Assembly (NCBI GenBank): GCA_944343275.1
Contig: CALVMH010000010.1
Location: 1-64,000, forward strand
Reading direction: 5' to 3'
Source of the DNA: an uncultured Clostridia bacterium
Lineage (GTDB): Bacteria; Bacillota; Clostridia; Christensenellales; Borkfalkiaceae
Length of the DNA: 64,000 nt
The stretch's first letter is position 1. Every line of letters starts with the position of its first letter. Positions 1 through 9,017 of the stretch are shown piece by piece. The position numbers and the translations under genes were made by a program. The notes below the pieces were generated by a model. The model was given only the letters and a program-made list of their open reading frames with translations, was not told where the DNA came from and ran no database searches.

Positions 1-1147
1 TGGGCGTCATGGAGAGGATGATGGCGCGCGTGCGCTCCAGCTTCTTCTCGTCCAGGTCCCCTTCCTTGATTTTCAGCTTGCTGCCGGGGAGCATCCCCAT
101 GAGCGCCGACGCGCCGCCCATCTTTTTGAGCGCCTCGAACTGCGCAAGATAGTCCGCGAGCGTGAAGGAATTTTCGCGCATCTTGCGCTCCATCTCCTTC
201 GCCTGCTGCTCGCTGACCGCCTCCTGCGCCTTTTCGATGAGGGAGAGCACGTCGCCCATGCCCAGGATGCGGGACGCCATGCGGTCGGGATAGAAGGGTT
301 CGAGGTCGGTGAGTTTTTCGCCCACGCCGATGAACTTGATGGGCTTGCCCGTGACCGCCTTGATGGAGAGGCACGCGCCGCCGCGCGTATCGCCGTCCAG
401 CTTGGTGAGGATGACGCCCGTCACGCCGAGGCGCGCATTGAACGTCTCCGCAACGGTGACGGCGTCCTGCCCCGTCATGGCGTCCACGGTGAGCAGCACT
501 TCGGTGACGGGGACGGCTTTTTCGATGTCCTCCAGCTCCTTCATGAGCGCGTCGTCGATATGCAGGCGCCCCGCCGTGTCGACGATGACGGTATCGTACC
601 CCATTTTGAGGGCGTATTCGACCGCCTGTTTCGAGGTCTTGGCGGGATTTTGCGTCCCCCTTTCAAAGACCTCCGTCTCCGCCTTCTTCCCAACCACTTT
701 GAGCTGTTCGATGGCGGCGGGGCGGTAGATGTCGCACCCGACGAGGAGGGGCTTTTTGCCCTGTTTTTTGAGGAGCAGGGCGAGCTTTCCGCACAGCGTC
801 GTCTTGCCCGCGCCCTGCAGGCCGCACATTAAGATGACGGTGGGCGGCTTGGGGGAAACTTCCAGCTTGGCGCCCGAAGGTCCCATGAGGGCGATGAGCT
901 CCTCGTTGACGATCTTGATGACCTGTTGGGCGGGATTGAGCGATTGCAGCACTTCCTGCCCCACCGCCTTTTCGGAGACCTCGGCGATGAACTGTTTGGC
1001 AACTTTGATGTTGACGTCCGCCTCCAAAAGGGCAATGCGCACTTCGCGCATGGCGGAACGGATCTCCAGCTCGGTGAGCTTTCCGCGCTTGGTGAGTTTG
1101 CTGAAAATATGATTGAGCCGCTCGGAGAGCGATGCAAACAATGCCAT
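1..1147 (-). CDS. ffh: Signal recognition particle protein Ffh (partial, C-terminus outside window)
   Basis: SRP GTPase, which binds SRP RNA and signal sequences and delivers ribosomes to FtsY at the membrane. The visible 382 residues cover the N domain (about 1-90) and the G domain, with P-loop GLQGAGKTT at 109-117, the DTAGR motif and TKLDGDTRGG. The start of the methionine-rich M domain is visible before the window edge cuts the gene. The start is the ATG at 1147, preceded by GGGAGG. It lies 15 bp after ylxM, the usual Firmicutes order. Recognition is by direct reading of motifs. Confidence 0.97.
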   Translation of the reverse strand, partial: MALFASLSERLNHIFSKLTKRGKLTELEIRSAMREVRIALLEADVNIKVAKQFIAEVSEKAVGQEVLQSLNPAQQVIKIVNEELIALMGPSGAKLEVSPKPPTVILMCGLQGAGKTTLCGKLALLLKKQGKKPLLVGCDIYRPAAIEQLKVVGKKAETEVFERGTQNPAKTSKQAVEYALKMGYDTVIVDTAGRLHIDDALMKELEDIEKAVPVTEVLLTVDAMTGQDAVTVAETFNARLGVTGVILTKLDGDTRGGACLSIKAVTGKPIKFIGVGEKLTDLEPFYPDRMASRILGMGDVLSLIEKAQEAVSEQQAKEMERKMRENSFTLADYLAQFEALKKMGGASALMGMLPGSKLKIKEGDLDEKKLERTRAIILSMTP

Positions 1148-1162
1148 TTCCGCACCTCCCTT

Positions 1163-1540
1163 TTATAACAATGTATCGGAATGCCGCTTGATCGCCTCGG
1201 CGACCTCGGCGGAAAAATCTTTGTGAAGGATCGCCTCCGCTTCGCCGCGCTGCCGATCGGGGAGCGTCTGCGCCCAGCGGGAAAGCTCCGTCATAAGAAG
1301 GGACTGCGCGAGCGAAACTTCCGTAAAATGGCGCAGAAGGTGCAGCTTTTCCTCGTACTCCTCCATGAGGCGGCGCGCCTTTTGCAGCGTATCGGAGATG
1401 CTCTGCCGCGAGCACCCCTTCTGCTCGGCGATCTCGGCAAGCGATAAGTCACAGTTGAAATAGAGGTCGGTGACTTCGCGCTGATGGTCGGTGAGCAGCG
1501 GATTGTAGACATCCCACAGCCGCAGAAGATGTAAGTCCAT
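1163..1540 (-). CDS. ylxM: YlxM/UPF0122 family helix-turn-helix protein
   Basis: 125-residue putative DNA-binding protein of the YlxM family, normally encoded next to ffh. A sigma-region-4-like helix-turn-helix sits at about residues 20-60 (DHQREVTDLYF, then SLAEIAEQKGCSRQSISDTL). The rest is helical. It is first in the ylxM-ffh operon and has a promoter directly upstream. In other Firmicutes the family is associated with SRP function, but its exact role is not settled. Confidence 0.93.
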   Translation of the reverse strand: MDLHLLRLWDVYNPLLTDHQREVTDLYFNCDLSLAEIAEQKGCSRQSISDTLQKARRLMEEYEEKLHLLRHFTEVSLAQSLLMTELSRWAQTLPDRQRGEAEAILHKDFSAEVAEAIKRHSDTLL

Positions 1541-1566
1541 GCGCGTTCCCTCCCTGCTTCCCGCCT

Positions 1567-1595
1567 ATTATATCCGAATACAGAACGCCTGTCAA
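1567..1595 (-). promoter_or_regulatory. Promoter of ylxM-ffh
   Basis: On the minus strand TTGACA (1595-1590) and TATAAT (1572-1567) are separated by 17 bp. The -35 box lies inside an inverted repeat with 11-bp arms (1586-1596 and 1605-1615), a possible operator. Confidence 0.75.
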
Positions 1596-1644
1596 GCATT
1601 TTTACTTGACAGGCGAAAATTTTTTCGGATCGGGCGCGCATTCC

Positions 1645-1670
1645 GCAAAAAAGGAGCCCGAAGGCTCCTT
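1645..1670 (-). terminator. Terminator of the malic enzyme operon
   Basis: On the minus strand an 8-bp stem AAGGAGCC/GGCTCCTT closes a TTCG loop and is followed by a run of T. It lies 35 bp downstream of the malic enzyme stop. Confidence 0.85.
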
Positions 1671-1704
1671 CTTGCAAGCGGATGACCAAAGGCGTGCCGC
1701 CGCG

Positions 1705-2877
1705 TCAGATGCGGGCAACGCCCGTCTTTTTGGCAGCTGCCATGACCGCCTTTGCCACCGCGTCCTTCACATGGGGATTGAAGGAATCGGGGATGATATA
1801 GTCGGGCGTCAGCTCGCTTTCGGGGATGACGGAAGCGATCGCCTCGGCTGCCGCGATCTTCATCTCGTCGTTGATGTCGCTCGCGCGCACGTCAAGCGCG
1901 CCGCGGAAGATGCCGGGGAACGCCAGAACGTTGTTGATCTGATTGGGGAAGTCGCTCCTGCCCGTGCCCATGATGCGCACACCCGCCGCCTTTGCCTCGT
2001 CGGGCATGATCTCGGGAACGGGGTTTGCCATCGCAAAGATGATGGGATCGGGCGCCATGGTGCGTACCATGTCCGCGGTGAGGCTTCCGGGAGCGGAGAC
2101 GCCGATGAACACGTCCGCGCCCTTGACGACCTCCGCAAGGCTGCCCTTCTTCTTTTCGAGGTTGGAAATTTTTGCCATCTCTTCCTTGATGGGGTTGAGA
2201 CCGTCGCGTCCCTCATAGATGGCGCCCTTCCTGTCGCAGAGAATGACCTTTTTAAGTCCCCTGCTCATGAGGAGTTTTGTGATGGCGATGCCCGCCGCAC
2301 CCGAACCGTTGACGACGACGGACAGGTCCTCCATCTTCTTGCCGACGAGCTTCAAGGCGTTGATCATCGCCGCAAGCGTGACGACCGCCGTTCCGTGCTG
2401 ATCGTCGTGGAAGATGGGAATGTCGCACACCTCTTTGAGGCGCTTTTCGATCTCGAAACAGCGGGGCGCGGAGATGTCCTCCAAGTTGATGCCGCCGAAG
2501 CTCCCCGCAAGAAGCTGTACGGTGCGGACGATCTCGTCCACGTCCTTGCTCCTGACGCACAGAGGGAAGGCGTCCACGTCGCCGAACGTCTTGAAGAGGG
2601 CGCACTTGCCCTCCATGACGGGCATGCCTGCTTCGGGACCGATGTCGCCCAGCCCCAGAACGGCGGTGCCGTCCGTCACGACCGCCACGAGGTTGGCGCG
2701 GCGGGTGTAGGTGTAGGACAGATCGACGTCCTTGCTGATGGCGAGGCAGGGTTCCGCAACGCCGGGCGTGTAGGCGACGGCAAGTTCTTCACGGTTGGTG
2801 ATGGGCGCACGGGTGACGACCTCGATCTTGCCCTTCCATTCCTTGTGCTTGTCAAGCGCGAATTGTTTTTTATCCAT
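1705..2877 (-). CDS. NAD(P)-dependent malic enzyme (oxaloacetate-decarboxylating)
   Basis: Cytoplasmic enzyme converting malate to pyruvate and CO2 with reduction of NAD(P). At 390 residues it is the short bacterial form without a phosphotransacetylase domain. Visible motifs are the N-terminal AYTPGVAEPC, the metal-site segment IFHDDQHGTA, the nucleotide-binding segment VVVNGSGAAGIAI and ATGRSDFPNQ-like GTGRSDFPNQINN near the C-terminus. It lies 23 bp after the malate dehydrogenase-like gene and is probably cotranscribed with it, so the product of the first enzyme would feed the second. Cofactor preference cannot be read with certainty. Confidence 0.96.
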   Translation of the reverse strand: MDKKQFALDKHKEWKGKIEVVTRAPITNREELAVAYTPGVAEPCLAISKDVDLSYTYTRRANLVAVVTDGTAVLGLGDIGPEAGMPVMEGKCALFKTFGDVDAFPLCVRSKDVDEIVRTVQLLAGSFGGINLEDISAPRCFEIEKRLKEVCDIPIFHDDQHGTAVVTLAAMINALKLVGKKMEDLSVVVNGSGAAGIAITKLLMSRGLKKVILCDRKGAIYEGRDGLNPIKEEMAKISNLEKKKGSLAEVVKGADVFIGVSAPGSLTADMVRTMAPDPIIFAMANPVPEIMPDEAKAAGVRIMGTGRSDFPNQINNVLAFPGIFRGALDVRASDINDEMKIAAAEAIASVIPESELTPDYIIPDSFNPHVKDAVAKAVMAAAKKTGVARI

Positions 2878-2900
2878 GTTGAATACCTCTTGAATGAAAT

Positions 2901-3839
2901 TCAGATGTTGAGAGATTTGAGGAACGCCCTGATCTGTTCGGCGGAATAGCGGAGTTTTTCCACTTCCTCGGCGGTGAAATCGTACACGAGATTGCCGGAC
3001 ACGCCTTCATCCCCCACGAAGGAGGGAACGCTGATGGCGACGTCGCTGATGCCGAAGTAGTCATGCAGCACGCTTGTGACGCTGAAAATGCTGTGCTTGT
3101 TTTTGAGCACCGTGCTGGCGAGCTCCGCGGCGATGGCGGCAATGGCATAGTTGGTGACGCCCTTGCGCTTGATGACCTGTGCGCCCGAGGAGACGGTATC
3201 CCGGATCACGTCGTCCTTGTCGAGCGCGATGCCGCGGCGTTCGCAGAAGGAATCGAGCCGCATGCCGGAGATGTGCACCGAGCTCCACACCGCAAATTGG
3301 CTCTCGCCGTGTTCGCCCGCCGTAAAGCCGTGCACGTTGCGGATGTCCGCTTCCAGCCGCGTGGCGAGGAAATAGCGGAACCGCGCGCTGTCGAGCACGG
3401 TCCCCGTGCCGAACACCCTGCCCGCAGGCAAGCCGCTCTCCTTTTGCACGAGGTAGGTGATGACGTCCACGGGGTTGGAGATGACCATCACCGCGCCGCC
3501 GTTATAGTACTTCATGATGTTCTTTGTGACGTCGCGCGCGATGGCGATGTTCTTGGACGCGAGGTCGAGCCGCGTTTCGCCGGGCTTTCTGCCCACGCCC
3601 GCAGTGATGATGATGAGGTCGCTGTCCACGACGTCCGCATAGCTTCCGCTGTGGATGTTCATCGAACCCATCGTGATGATGCCGTGGCTGATGTCCATCG
3701 CCTCGCCTTCCGCCTTCTCCGTGTTGACGTCGATGATGACGATCTCCGAGCAGAGACGCTGCGTGGCAATGGAAAACGCGACGGACGAGCCGACCGCGCC
3801 TGCGCCGATGATGCTGATCTTGGTAGGTTTCCTGTCCAT
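2901..3839 (-). CDS. LDH-fold 2-hydroxyacid dehydrogenase, probably malate dehydrogenase
   Basis: 312-residue member of the lactate/malate dehydrogenase family with Rossmann motif GAGAVGSS (12-19), catalytic His177 in GEHGES and substrate arginines in PGETR and DSARFR. The scaffold resembles bacterial L-LDH, but the residue matching the LDH specificity glutamine 102 (usual motif NQKPGETR) is arginine here (GRKPGETR, Arg84). Arginine at this position is the classical determinant of oxaloacetate/malate specificity. The neighbouring malic enzyme supports malate as substrate. Automatic pipelines may label it L-lactate dehydrogenase. The family call is firm and the substrate call is inferred. Confidence 0.85.
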   Translation of the reverse strand: MDRKPTKISIIGAGAVGSSVAFSIATQRLCSEIVIIDVNTEKAEGEAMDISHGIITMGSMNIHSGSYADVVDSDLIIITAGVGRKPGETRLDLASKNIAIARDVTKNIMKYYNGGAVMVISNPVDVITYLVQKESGLPAGRVFGTGTVLDSARFRYFLATRLEADIRNVHGFTAGEHGESQFAVWSSVHISGMRLDSFCERRGIALDKDDVIRDTVSSGAQVIKRKGVTNYAIAAIAAELASTVLKNKHSIFSVTSVLHDYFGISDVAISVPSFVGDEGVSGNLVYDFTAEEVEKLRYSAEQIRAFLKSLNI

Positions 3840-3908
3840 ATTTCTGTTGCTCTATCCTTTTCTATAAAAATATTTTTCGGATGATTTCCACCATTCCGCC
3901 CACGATAC

Positions 3909-3937
3909 ATTATAACACTACATACGCCGCCTGTCAA
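3909..3937 (-). promoter_or_regulatory. Promoter of the mdh-malic enzyme operon
   Basis: TTGACA (3937-3932) and TATAAT (3914-3909) on the minus strand, 17 bp apart, leave a 5' leader of about 65 nt before the start at 3839. Confidence 0.8.
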
Positions 3938-3981
3938 GGACGAAATGCACAAAATAAAGAGATTTCGTAAAAATTCGGGGG

Positions 3982-4010
3982 TTGACTTTTTGCCGCCGCG
4001 GGTGTATAAT
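3982..4010 (+). promoter_or_regulatory. Promoter of the flavin-reductase-like gene
   Basis: TTGACT and TATAAT are separated by 17 bp. An AAAAGGAG ribosome-binding site follows before the ATG at 4032. Confidence 0.8.
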
Positions 4011-4031
4011 CCGAAAAAAAAGGAGTACGCC

Positions 4032-4940
4032 ATGAGCAGCTTCAAAGACTTACGCATCGTAGACAATTTCTATCAGACTTCCGCCTTCTTCCCCATGCCG
4101 ACCGTGCTTGTCGGCACGCTGGACAAGGACAAAAAAACGAGCCTCGGCTCCTATTCCCTGTGCTTCCCCTATTACATTGCCGGCAAAGACCGCTATGCCA
4201 TGCTTTTGGAATGCCGCAACAGTTCCAACACGGCGCAGCACATTCTGGCGGGAAGCAAGGTCTCTTTGAACTTTATCCCCGACGACAGGAAATATTTCCG
4301 CGAGGCGGTGCGGCTGGGCTTCCCGGGGGACACCCCCGCGGAGAAGATGAAAAACTGCCTGTTTACCCTGGAAAAGGGACAGGCGGAGGGCAAGCGCCCG
4401 CTCGTCGTCAAAGAGGCGTTTCAGGTATTCGAATGCACCTGGAACAGCGCGCTCGAAAACGCGTTTGAAGACAAGCCGGGGCAGCTTGAGGGGTACGAGC
4501 CCCCCTACCGCTCCTTCAACGGCATCACGAGCAAGTTCGGCGCGCACTTCATTTTAAGCATCGACAAGATTTTGATGAAGGAGAAGTATTGGAACACCAT
4601 CGTCAACGGGGTAAAGGCTTCGGGCTTCCCCGCCGTGCCCGTTGACTACGGCTACCGCGACAGCACCAACTTCTGGTGTTCTCCCTTCAAAAAGCCGTTT
4701 GCGGAAAAAATTCAGGCAAAGGAGGGCGACGTCAATTCCGTCGTCTATGCGGCGGAGCGCATCGATCCCGACGTCAAGTTCACAAAAGAAGCATGCGCGA
4801 AGCTGACCAAGATCCCACGCGTCTTTTTGAAAGCGGCACTCACGCAGATGGTGAAGATCGCCAAGGAGGAAGGGATCAGCCTCATCGACGAAGCGGCGCT
4901 CGCCGTCATCAACGACAAGCGCAGAAAGGAAAAGAAGTGA
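4032..4940 (+). CDS. Flavin-reductase-like split-barrel protein with C-terminal PCP_red-like domain
   Basis: 302-residue cytoplasmic protein. The start is the ATG at 4032 after AAAAGGAG; an upstream in-frame start is not needed. Residues 1-200 resemble the FMN-binding split barrel of flavin reductases (TSAFFPMPTVLVGTLD, then SLCFPYYIAGKDRYAMLLECR). The last 55 residues (FTKEACAKLTKIPRVFLKAAL and onwards) resemble the small PCP_red domain found in light-independent protochlorophyllide reductase subunits and several anaerobe proteins. Substrate unknown. It is monocistronic, with its own promoter and a downstream hairpin. Confidence 0.6.
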   Translation: MSSFKDLRIVDNFYQTSAFFPMPTVLVGTLDKDKKTSLGSYSLCFPYYIAGKDRYAMLLECRNSSNTAQHILAGSKVSLNFIPDDRKYFREAVRLGFPGDTPAEKMKNCLFTLEKGQAEGKRPLVVKEAFQVFECTWNSALENAFEDKPGQLEGYEPPYRSFNGITSKFGAHFILSIDKILMKEKYWNTIVNGVKASGFPAVPVDYGYRDSTNFWCSPFKKPFAEKIQAKEGDVNSVVYAAERIDPDVKFTKEACAKLTKIPRVFLKAALTQMVKIAKEEGISLIDEAALAVINDKRRKEKK

Positions 4941-4947
4941 CATTTGG

Positions 4948-4987
4948 CAACAGCCCGCCGACGCTTTTAAGCGTCGGCGGGCTGTTG
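4948..4987 (+). terminator. Hairpin after the flavin-reductase-like gene
   Basis: Perfect 17-bp stem (4948-4964 with 4971-4987) with loop TTTTAA. It has no strong T run and probably serves both converging genes. Confidence 0.7.
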
Positions 4988-5003
4988 CTGTCTGCGGTCT
5001 GTT

Positions 5004-7676
5004 TCAGGAGCCCTGCGGAAGCGTTTCTACATTGTCCAGAATAAACTCATAACGCGAGCTTCCGCCGCTCGGATCGTAAGCCCAAAGCACCGTGGTACCG
5101 ACGGCAACGTTCTCTTCCCCGAAAGCGAGGATGTCGACGTCAAACCGCAGCGCGATGCTCTGCGCAGGGTCTTCCGATGCGACTTCCAGCGCAAAGCAAT
5201 AAGTGTTCACGTTGACCTCGGTAAACCCTGCTTCGTATCGCTTGCCGTTTTTGTCAATGAAGCTGACGGAAATACCGTCCCCCTCTTTGTATCGGCTCCA
5301 ATCGATGGTGACCTACACTGCCGTGCCGTCGTACTTCAAGCCGTCCGTGCAATTGAGATAGTAGCGCATCGTCGGCTTTGTCTGCCCGCCTTCGCCCTCG
5401 AAAATGCCGTCCGAACATTCGATGATTTTGGTGAAGGTGAGAATGTCTTCCAGCACCCACGAAGTGCAGAGCTTCCGAAACTGCCCCTTCGTTCCGCCGA
5501 ACACGATTTTTTCCAAGGCATATTGCGGTTCGCCGTTTTCGCCGTAATTGAAAACGGAAAATTCTTTGAGCGTCGCGGGCAGGTGCAGTTCGGTAACGCC
5601 CTCTACGGTCGGTTCGGGCAGATCGGTTTGCGGCGACGTGTTGCGAAGTACAAACCGATAGACGGGGTAGCCGAAGATTGTTTCAGGCACTTTTATAATG
5701 TCCTCTTCTCCCCAATACCCGGTGACCGACGCATACGGCTCGCCGTATTCCGAATCTTCCTCCGTAATGAACCCAATTGACTTGAAATCACACAAAATTT
5801 TATATTCCGCGCGCTCCTCGTCCGTCATGGAACGGAAACGATAGGTACGCGCAATGTCCTGTTCGCCGTAAGTGATGTGCGAAATAAGTTCTGTCGCCTC
5901 GTACTGCGTCGAACCGCGCAGATCGCTCGGCATAAGATCGTTGCCCTTGCCGCTCGTCATCAAATGGAAAACAGAATAGGGCATCGAAATTGTCGCGGGA
6001 TACAAAATGTTCTCTTCAAAGCGTATGACTTTTTCGGTAAGTTCTACCTCTTCGACCTCTCCGAGAAGTTCCTGTCCTTCGGCATCGTACCCGCGATTGC
6101 CCAGCCAGACACTGCCCGCAATGTCGAGAAGAACGTGCTGCGCGCCGCCGCCGAGATTGAGCGTCAGTGTTTCTGTTCCCGTTGTGCCCGTAACAACCAC
6201 TTCTCTCGCGGGGAACGCGGTCGCCAGCATCATGTCGGACACGGAATTTGCGATGTGGATGGTCAGTTTATCGAGCGAAATATTTTTTGCCTGTGTCTGT
6301 TCGGAATAACTTTCGCCAAGTACCCAATTTGCGGCGAGAAGTCCGTCCTGCGTGACGGTAAGCTCTTTCAATGCGGAGAAAGTACCGTTGCGAAGGCAAA
6401 ATGCCGCCGCTTGGGAAACGGGCGCGTCGAGCGTCAGCTCTGTCATGGCGCTGTTTTGCGGAATGTAAAGCAAGGTCCCGCTCCTCTTTGCATACAGGCA
6501 GCCATCGCGCAGGGAAAAGATGGGAGAATTCCCCGTAAGTTCGATGCTCTGCAAAAATTCCATGTTGCCGTTTTCGTCGCGGAGTTCGAGCATGAAATCT
6601 TCGACGGAGCAATTGGTGATGCCGTTCTCATCCTTTACGGCGCGAACGGACGCGGGAATGACGAGCTTTTTGACGTGCGCGGGGAAGTAGGGCAGCGAAA
6701 CGATCGCCGTGACGTCGGACGGGATCTCCACGACGGACGGGCACTTCGCATCGTCGCCCTGCCAGCCGTACAGGACGCCGTTTTCGATACGCAGCGAATC
6801 GGGCGCCGATATCATTCCGGAATCGGGCAAATAGACAAGCAATGACTTCTCCCATTCCTCCTGTGAAATCGTATAGCGGATATCGTCGTATACACCATCG
6901 ATAAACGTTGTATCCATATCCGCGAAATCCTGTTCTACTGCGGCGTAGCATTCGCCGACGACAACCGGATCGATGATCGTATAGCCCTGTCCGTTATAGT
7001 CGTACTGCACATAGGAATTGCCCGCGATTTCTTCGTTGCTTATGTAGGAGATCGCCAAAAACTCTTTGCCGCTGTTCCCGTAGAGGAACAGCCGGTCTTC
7101 GTCTGCCTCGGCGTAGCGGAGCGCGCGAAATTCAAAATCCCGCTCGCCCCTGTAATCGATCTCCATATAGTAATAAGCGCTGTCTTCTTCCGACTGCGAT
7201 AACAGATAGGTGATCTTGCGCGTGCCTTCGGAGAGCGTCGTAAAATACTGCTGCCAGCTCTCGATGCCGATGCCGATGTTGTAAAATTCCGTCGCGCCGT
7301 GGTAGGTGCGGATGGCATTGCCCCCCACCAGCGGAAGATAGAACGTTTGCTCGAATACCGTTTTATAAAACGATGTATTGTCCGAAACCTCCTTCTCCTT
7401 TACGCCGTCCAGATATGCGAACAGGCTTGTCTTGTCGTCCGCGGTGAACGCCACGGGACGGGCGCACATTCCCGTTGTTGTGTCTGCGGACGCAAAAGCC
7501 GCCTTTGCGCCGAGTTCCACATCTTCAAAGGTGTTTTCGATGACCGTGGCGACGATTTTTTCGTATTCTTCAAATTCGGGGTTTTTTGCGGGGATGTCGC
7601 CGCAAGCTGCCAATCCGAACGCCGACGCCGCGAGCATGACGGCGGATAAAGCGCCGACAACCAACTTCTGTTTCAT
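5004..7676 (-). pseudogene. Large surface lipoprotein interrupted by an in-frame TAG
   Basis: The start at 7676 (after GGAGG) gives a lipoprotein signal peptide with lipobox FGLAAC and cysteine 25. The exported region is not recognised beyond Leu-rich, beta-structured stretches resembling leucine-rich-repeat surface proteins (VVEIPSDVTAIVSLP, LKELTVTQDGLL). After residue 787 a TAG codon at 5315-5313 interrupts the frame. The same frame then stays open for 102 protein-like codons (VTIDWSRYKEGDGISVSF onward) to a stop at 5004. Without the TAG the protein would be 890 residues. It may be a recent nonsense mutation, a sequencing error or a readthrough site. By eye the region is less GC-rich than its neighbours. 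Confidence 0.75.
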
Positions 7677-7705
7677 GTTTGCCCTCCAAGCTGATTTCGC
7701 AGGGC

Positions 7706-7846
7706 AAAAAAAAGCGTGCCTTCAACCGAAGACACGCCCTGCATTGTATCTCCGATCGTTGGCACTCAAACTTCCTATCCGCGAGGAAATAGAGATACGA
7801 AATGCCTTATTCGTACCTCGCGGATCAAATATGAAGTTTAAGTGCC
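7706..7846 (-). ncRNA. Candidate structured small RNA or leader RNA
   Basis: On the minus strand a promoter predicts a transcript starting near 7846, exactly at the base of a long hairpin. The outer stem (7833-7846 with 7761-7774) has 14 bp with one wobble. The middle stem (7816-7825 with 7777-7786) has 10 bp. The apical hairpin pairs TACGAA with TTCGTA. A 23-nt linker leads to a textbook terminator (7728-7737 with 7714-7723, 10 bp including one G-T wobble, then eight T). It ends 30 nt before the lipoprotein start at 7676, so it could be an independent RNA or an attenuating leader. It matches no riboswitch class I can recall. Confidence 0.6.
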
Positions 7847-7852
7847 GATTAC

Positions 7853-7881
7853 AGTATAGCACAATCCTCCGAAAAAAGCAA
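7853..7881 (-). promoter_or_regulatory. Promoter of the candidate small RNA
   Basis: TTGCTT (7881-7876) and TATACT (7858-7853) on the minus strand are 17 bp apart. The predicted start coincides with the first base pair of the RNA hairpin. Confidence 0.7.
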
Positions 7882-7973
7882 GAAAGAAATTTCAGAACAT
7901 GCAAAAAACGGCGGAGGGCTCCGCCGTTTTTTTGTTCCGATGAAGTTTTCAGGCAGCACGCCGCGCGCGGGCG

Positions 7974-8987
7974 TTATGCCTCGTCCCCGGCGCTTCCCTT
8001 GCCGCCGTGCGCGGGCGCCGCGGACGACTCGGCGGGATCGCGTTCCTCCGACATGGGCAGCCAGACCTTCTCGGAGGAAAATCCCCTGCCGCGCACCTCG
8101 GACGCCACCGACACCGTAAAAAATACTTCGGGGTCGATTTTTTCGGCGGCGTTGCGCAGGCGCACCACTTCGCGGTTGGAGACGATGGTCATGAGGACGA
8201 AGCGTTCCTCCTGCAAAAATCCCGTTCTCGCATGCAGCAGCGTGACGCCGCGGTGCATCTCGTTGAGGATCATCGCCCGTATCTCCCGCCACCGGGTGCT
8301 GACGATGAACACCTGCCGCTTGCGCAGTCCGATGGGCGAAACAAAGTCCACGATCACCGAGGAGAGCACCGTGATGATGACGCCGTACAAAACGTCCTCG
8401 ACGGAGACGCAGACCAACTGCAATAAGACGATCGCAAGGTCCAGCGCCCAGAGGGACGCGCCGACGGAGATGTTGAAAAACTTGTTGAGGATGAGGGGCG
8501 GGATGTCCGTGCCGCCCGTGCTCGCCCCCATGCGCACGGCGATCCCGATGCCTACACCGAACATGATGGAACCGCAAATGAGCGCGAGCCACCGATCGTC
8601 CGCGGCGATGGGCTGTCCGTGCGCGGCGACGTACAATTCGTTGAGATAGGTGAAGAGGCTGACGAAGGTGGGATAGAGCACGGTCCCCGCGAGCGTCCCG
8701 ACGGCAAACGTCTTGCCGAGCAGGATACTCCCCAGCAAAAAGAGGGAGATATTGGCGGCGTACACGGTGACGGACACGATCCACTCGTTATTCTTGTCGA
8801 CGAGATTCCTGACGAAGATACCCAGCCCTGTCGTGCCCCCCATGACAAAGTCGTTGGGGATGATGAACAGCGTGCTCGCCGCCGCCGCGATGATGTTCCC
8901 CAGCAAAATGACGGACATCTGCCCGAGAAAGCGCAGCACCTGTCTTTTGGTCGGTTTTTTCCAATGCAGCCTCTGCAACAGCTTCAT
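7974..8987 (-). CDS. YitT family membrane protein (DUF161 and DUF2179)
   Basis: 337-residue integral membrane protein. The start at 8987 follows AGGAGT; longer upstream in-frame starts lie inside the promoter. The N-terminal half has five to six hydrophobic helices with the family signature FVMGGTTGLGIFVRNL and MGASTGGTDIPPLILNK. The C-terminal cytoplasmic DUF2179 domain (about 215-300) includes QVFIVSTRWREI and RFVLMTIVSNREVVRL. The last 30 residues are a disordered Ala/Gly-rich tail. The family is widespread in Firmicutes and its transport substrate is unproven. Confidence 0.9.
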   Translation of the reverse strand: MKLLQRLHWKKPTKRQVLRFLGQMSVILLGNIIAAAASTLFIIPNDFVMGGTTGLGIFVRNLVDKNNEWIVSVTVYAANISLFLLGSILLGKTFAVGTLAGTVLYPTFVSLFTYLNELYVAAHGQPIAADDRWLALICGSIMFGVGIGIAVRMGASTGGTDIPPLILNKFFNISVGASLWALDLAIVLLQLVCVSVEDVLYGVIITVLSSVIVDFVSPIGLRKRQVFIVSTRWREIRAMILNEMHRGVTLLHARTGFLQEERFVLMTIVSNREVVRLRNAAEKIDPEVFFTVSVASEVRGRGFSSEKVWLPMSEERDPAESSAAPAHGGKGSAGDEA

Positions 8988-9017
8988 GTTCCGCACTCCT
9001 TTCCTTGCGCATGCTCC

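Noticed and set aside
5313..5315. TAG read as pyrrolysine
   Set aside because: No pyl genes in the window and the protein is not a methylamine methyltransferase.
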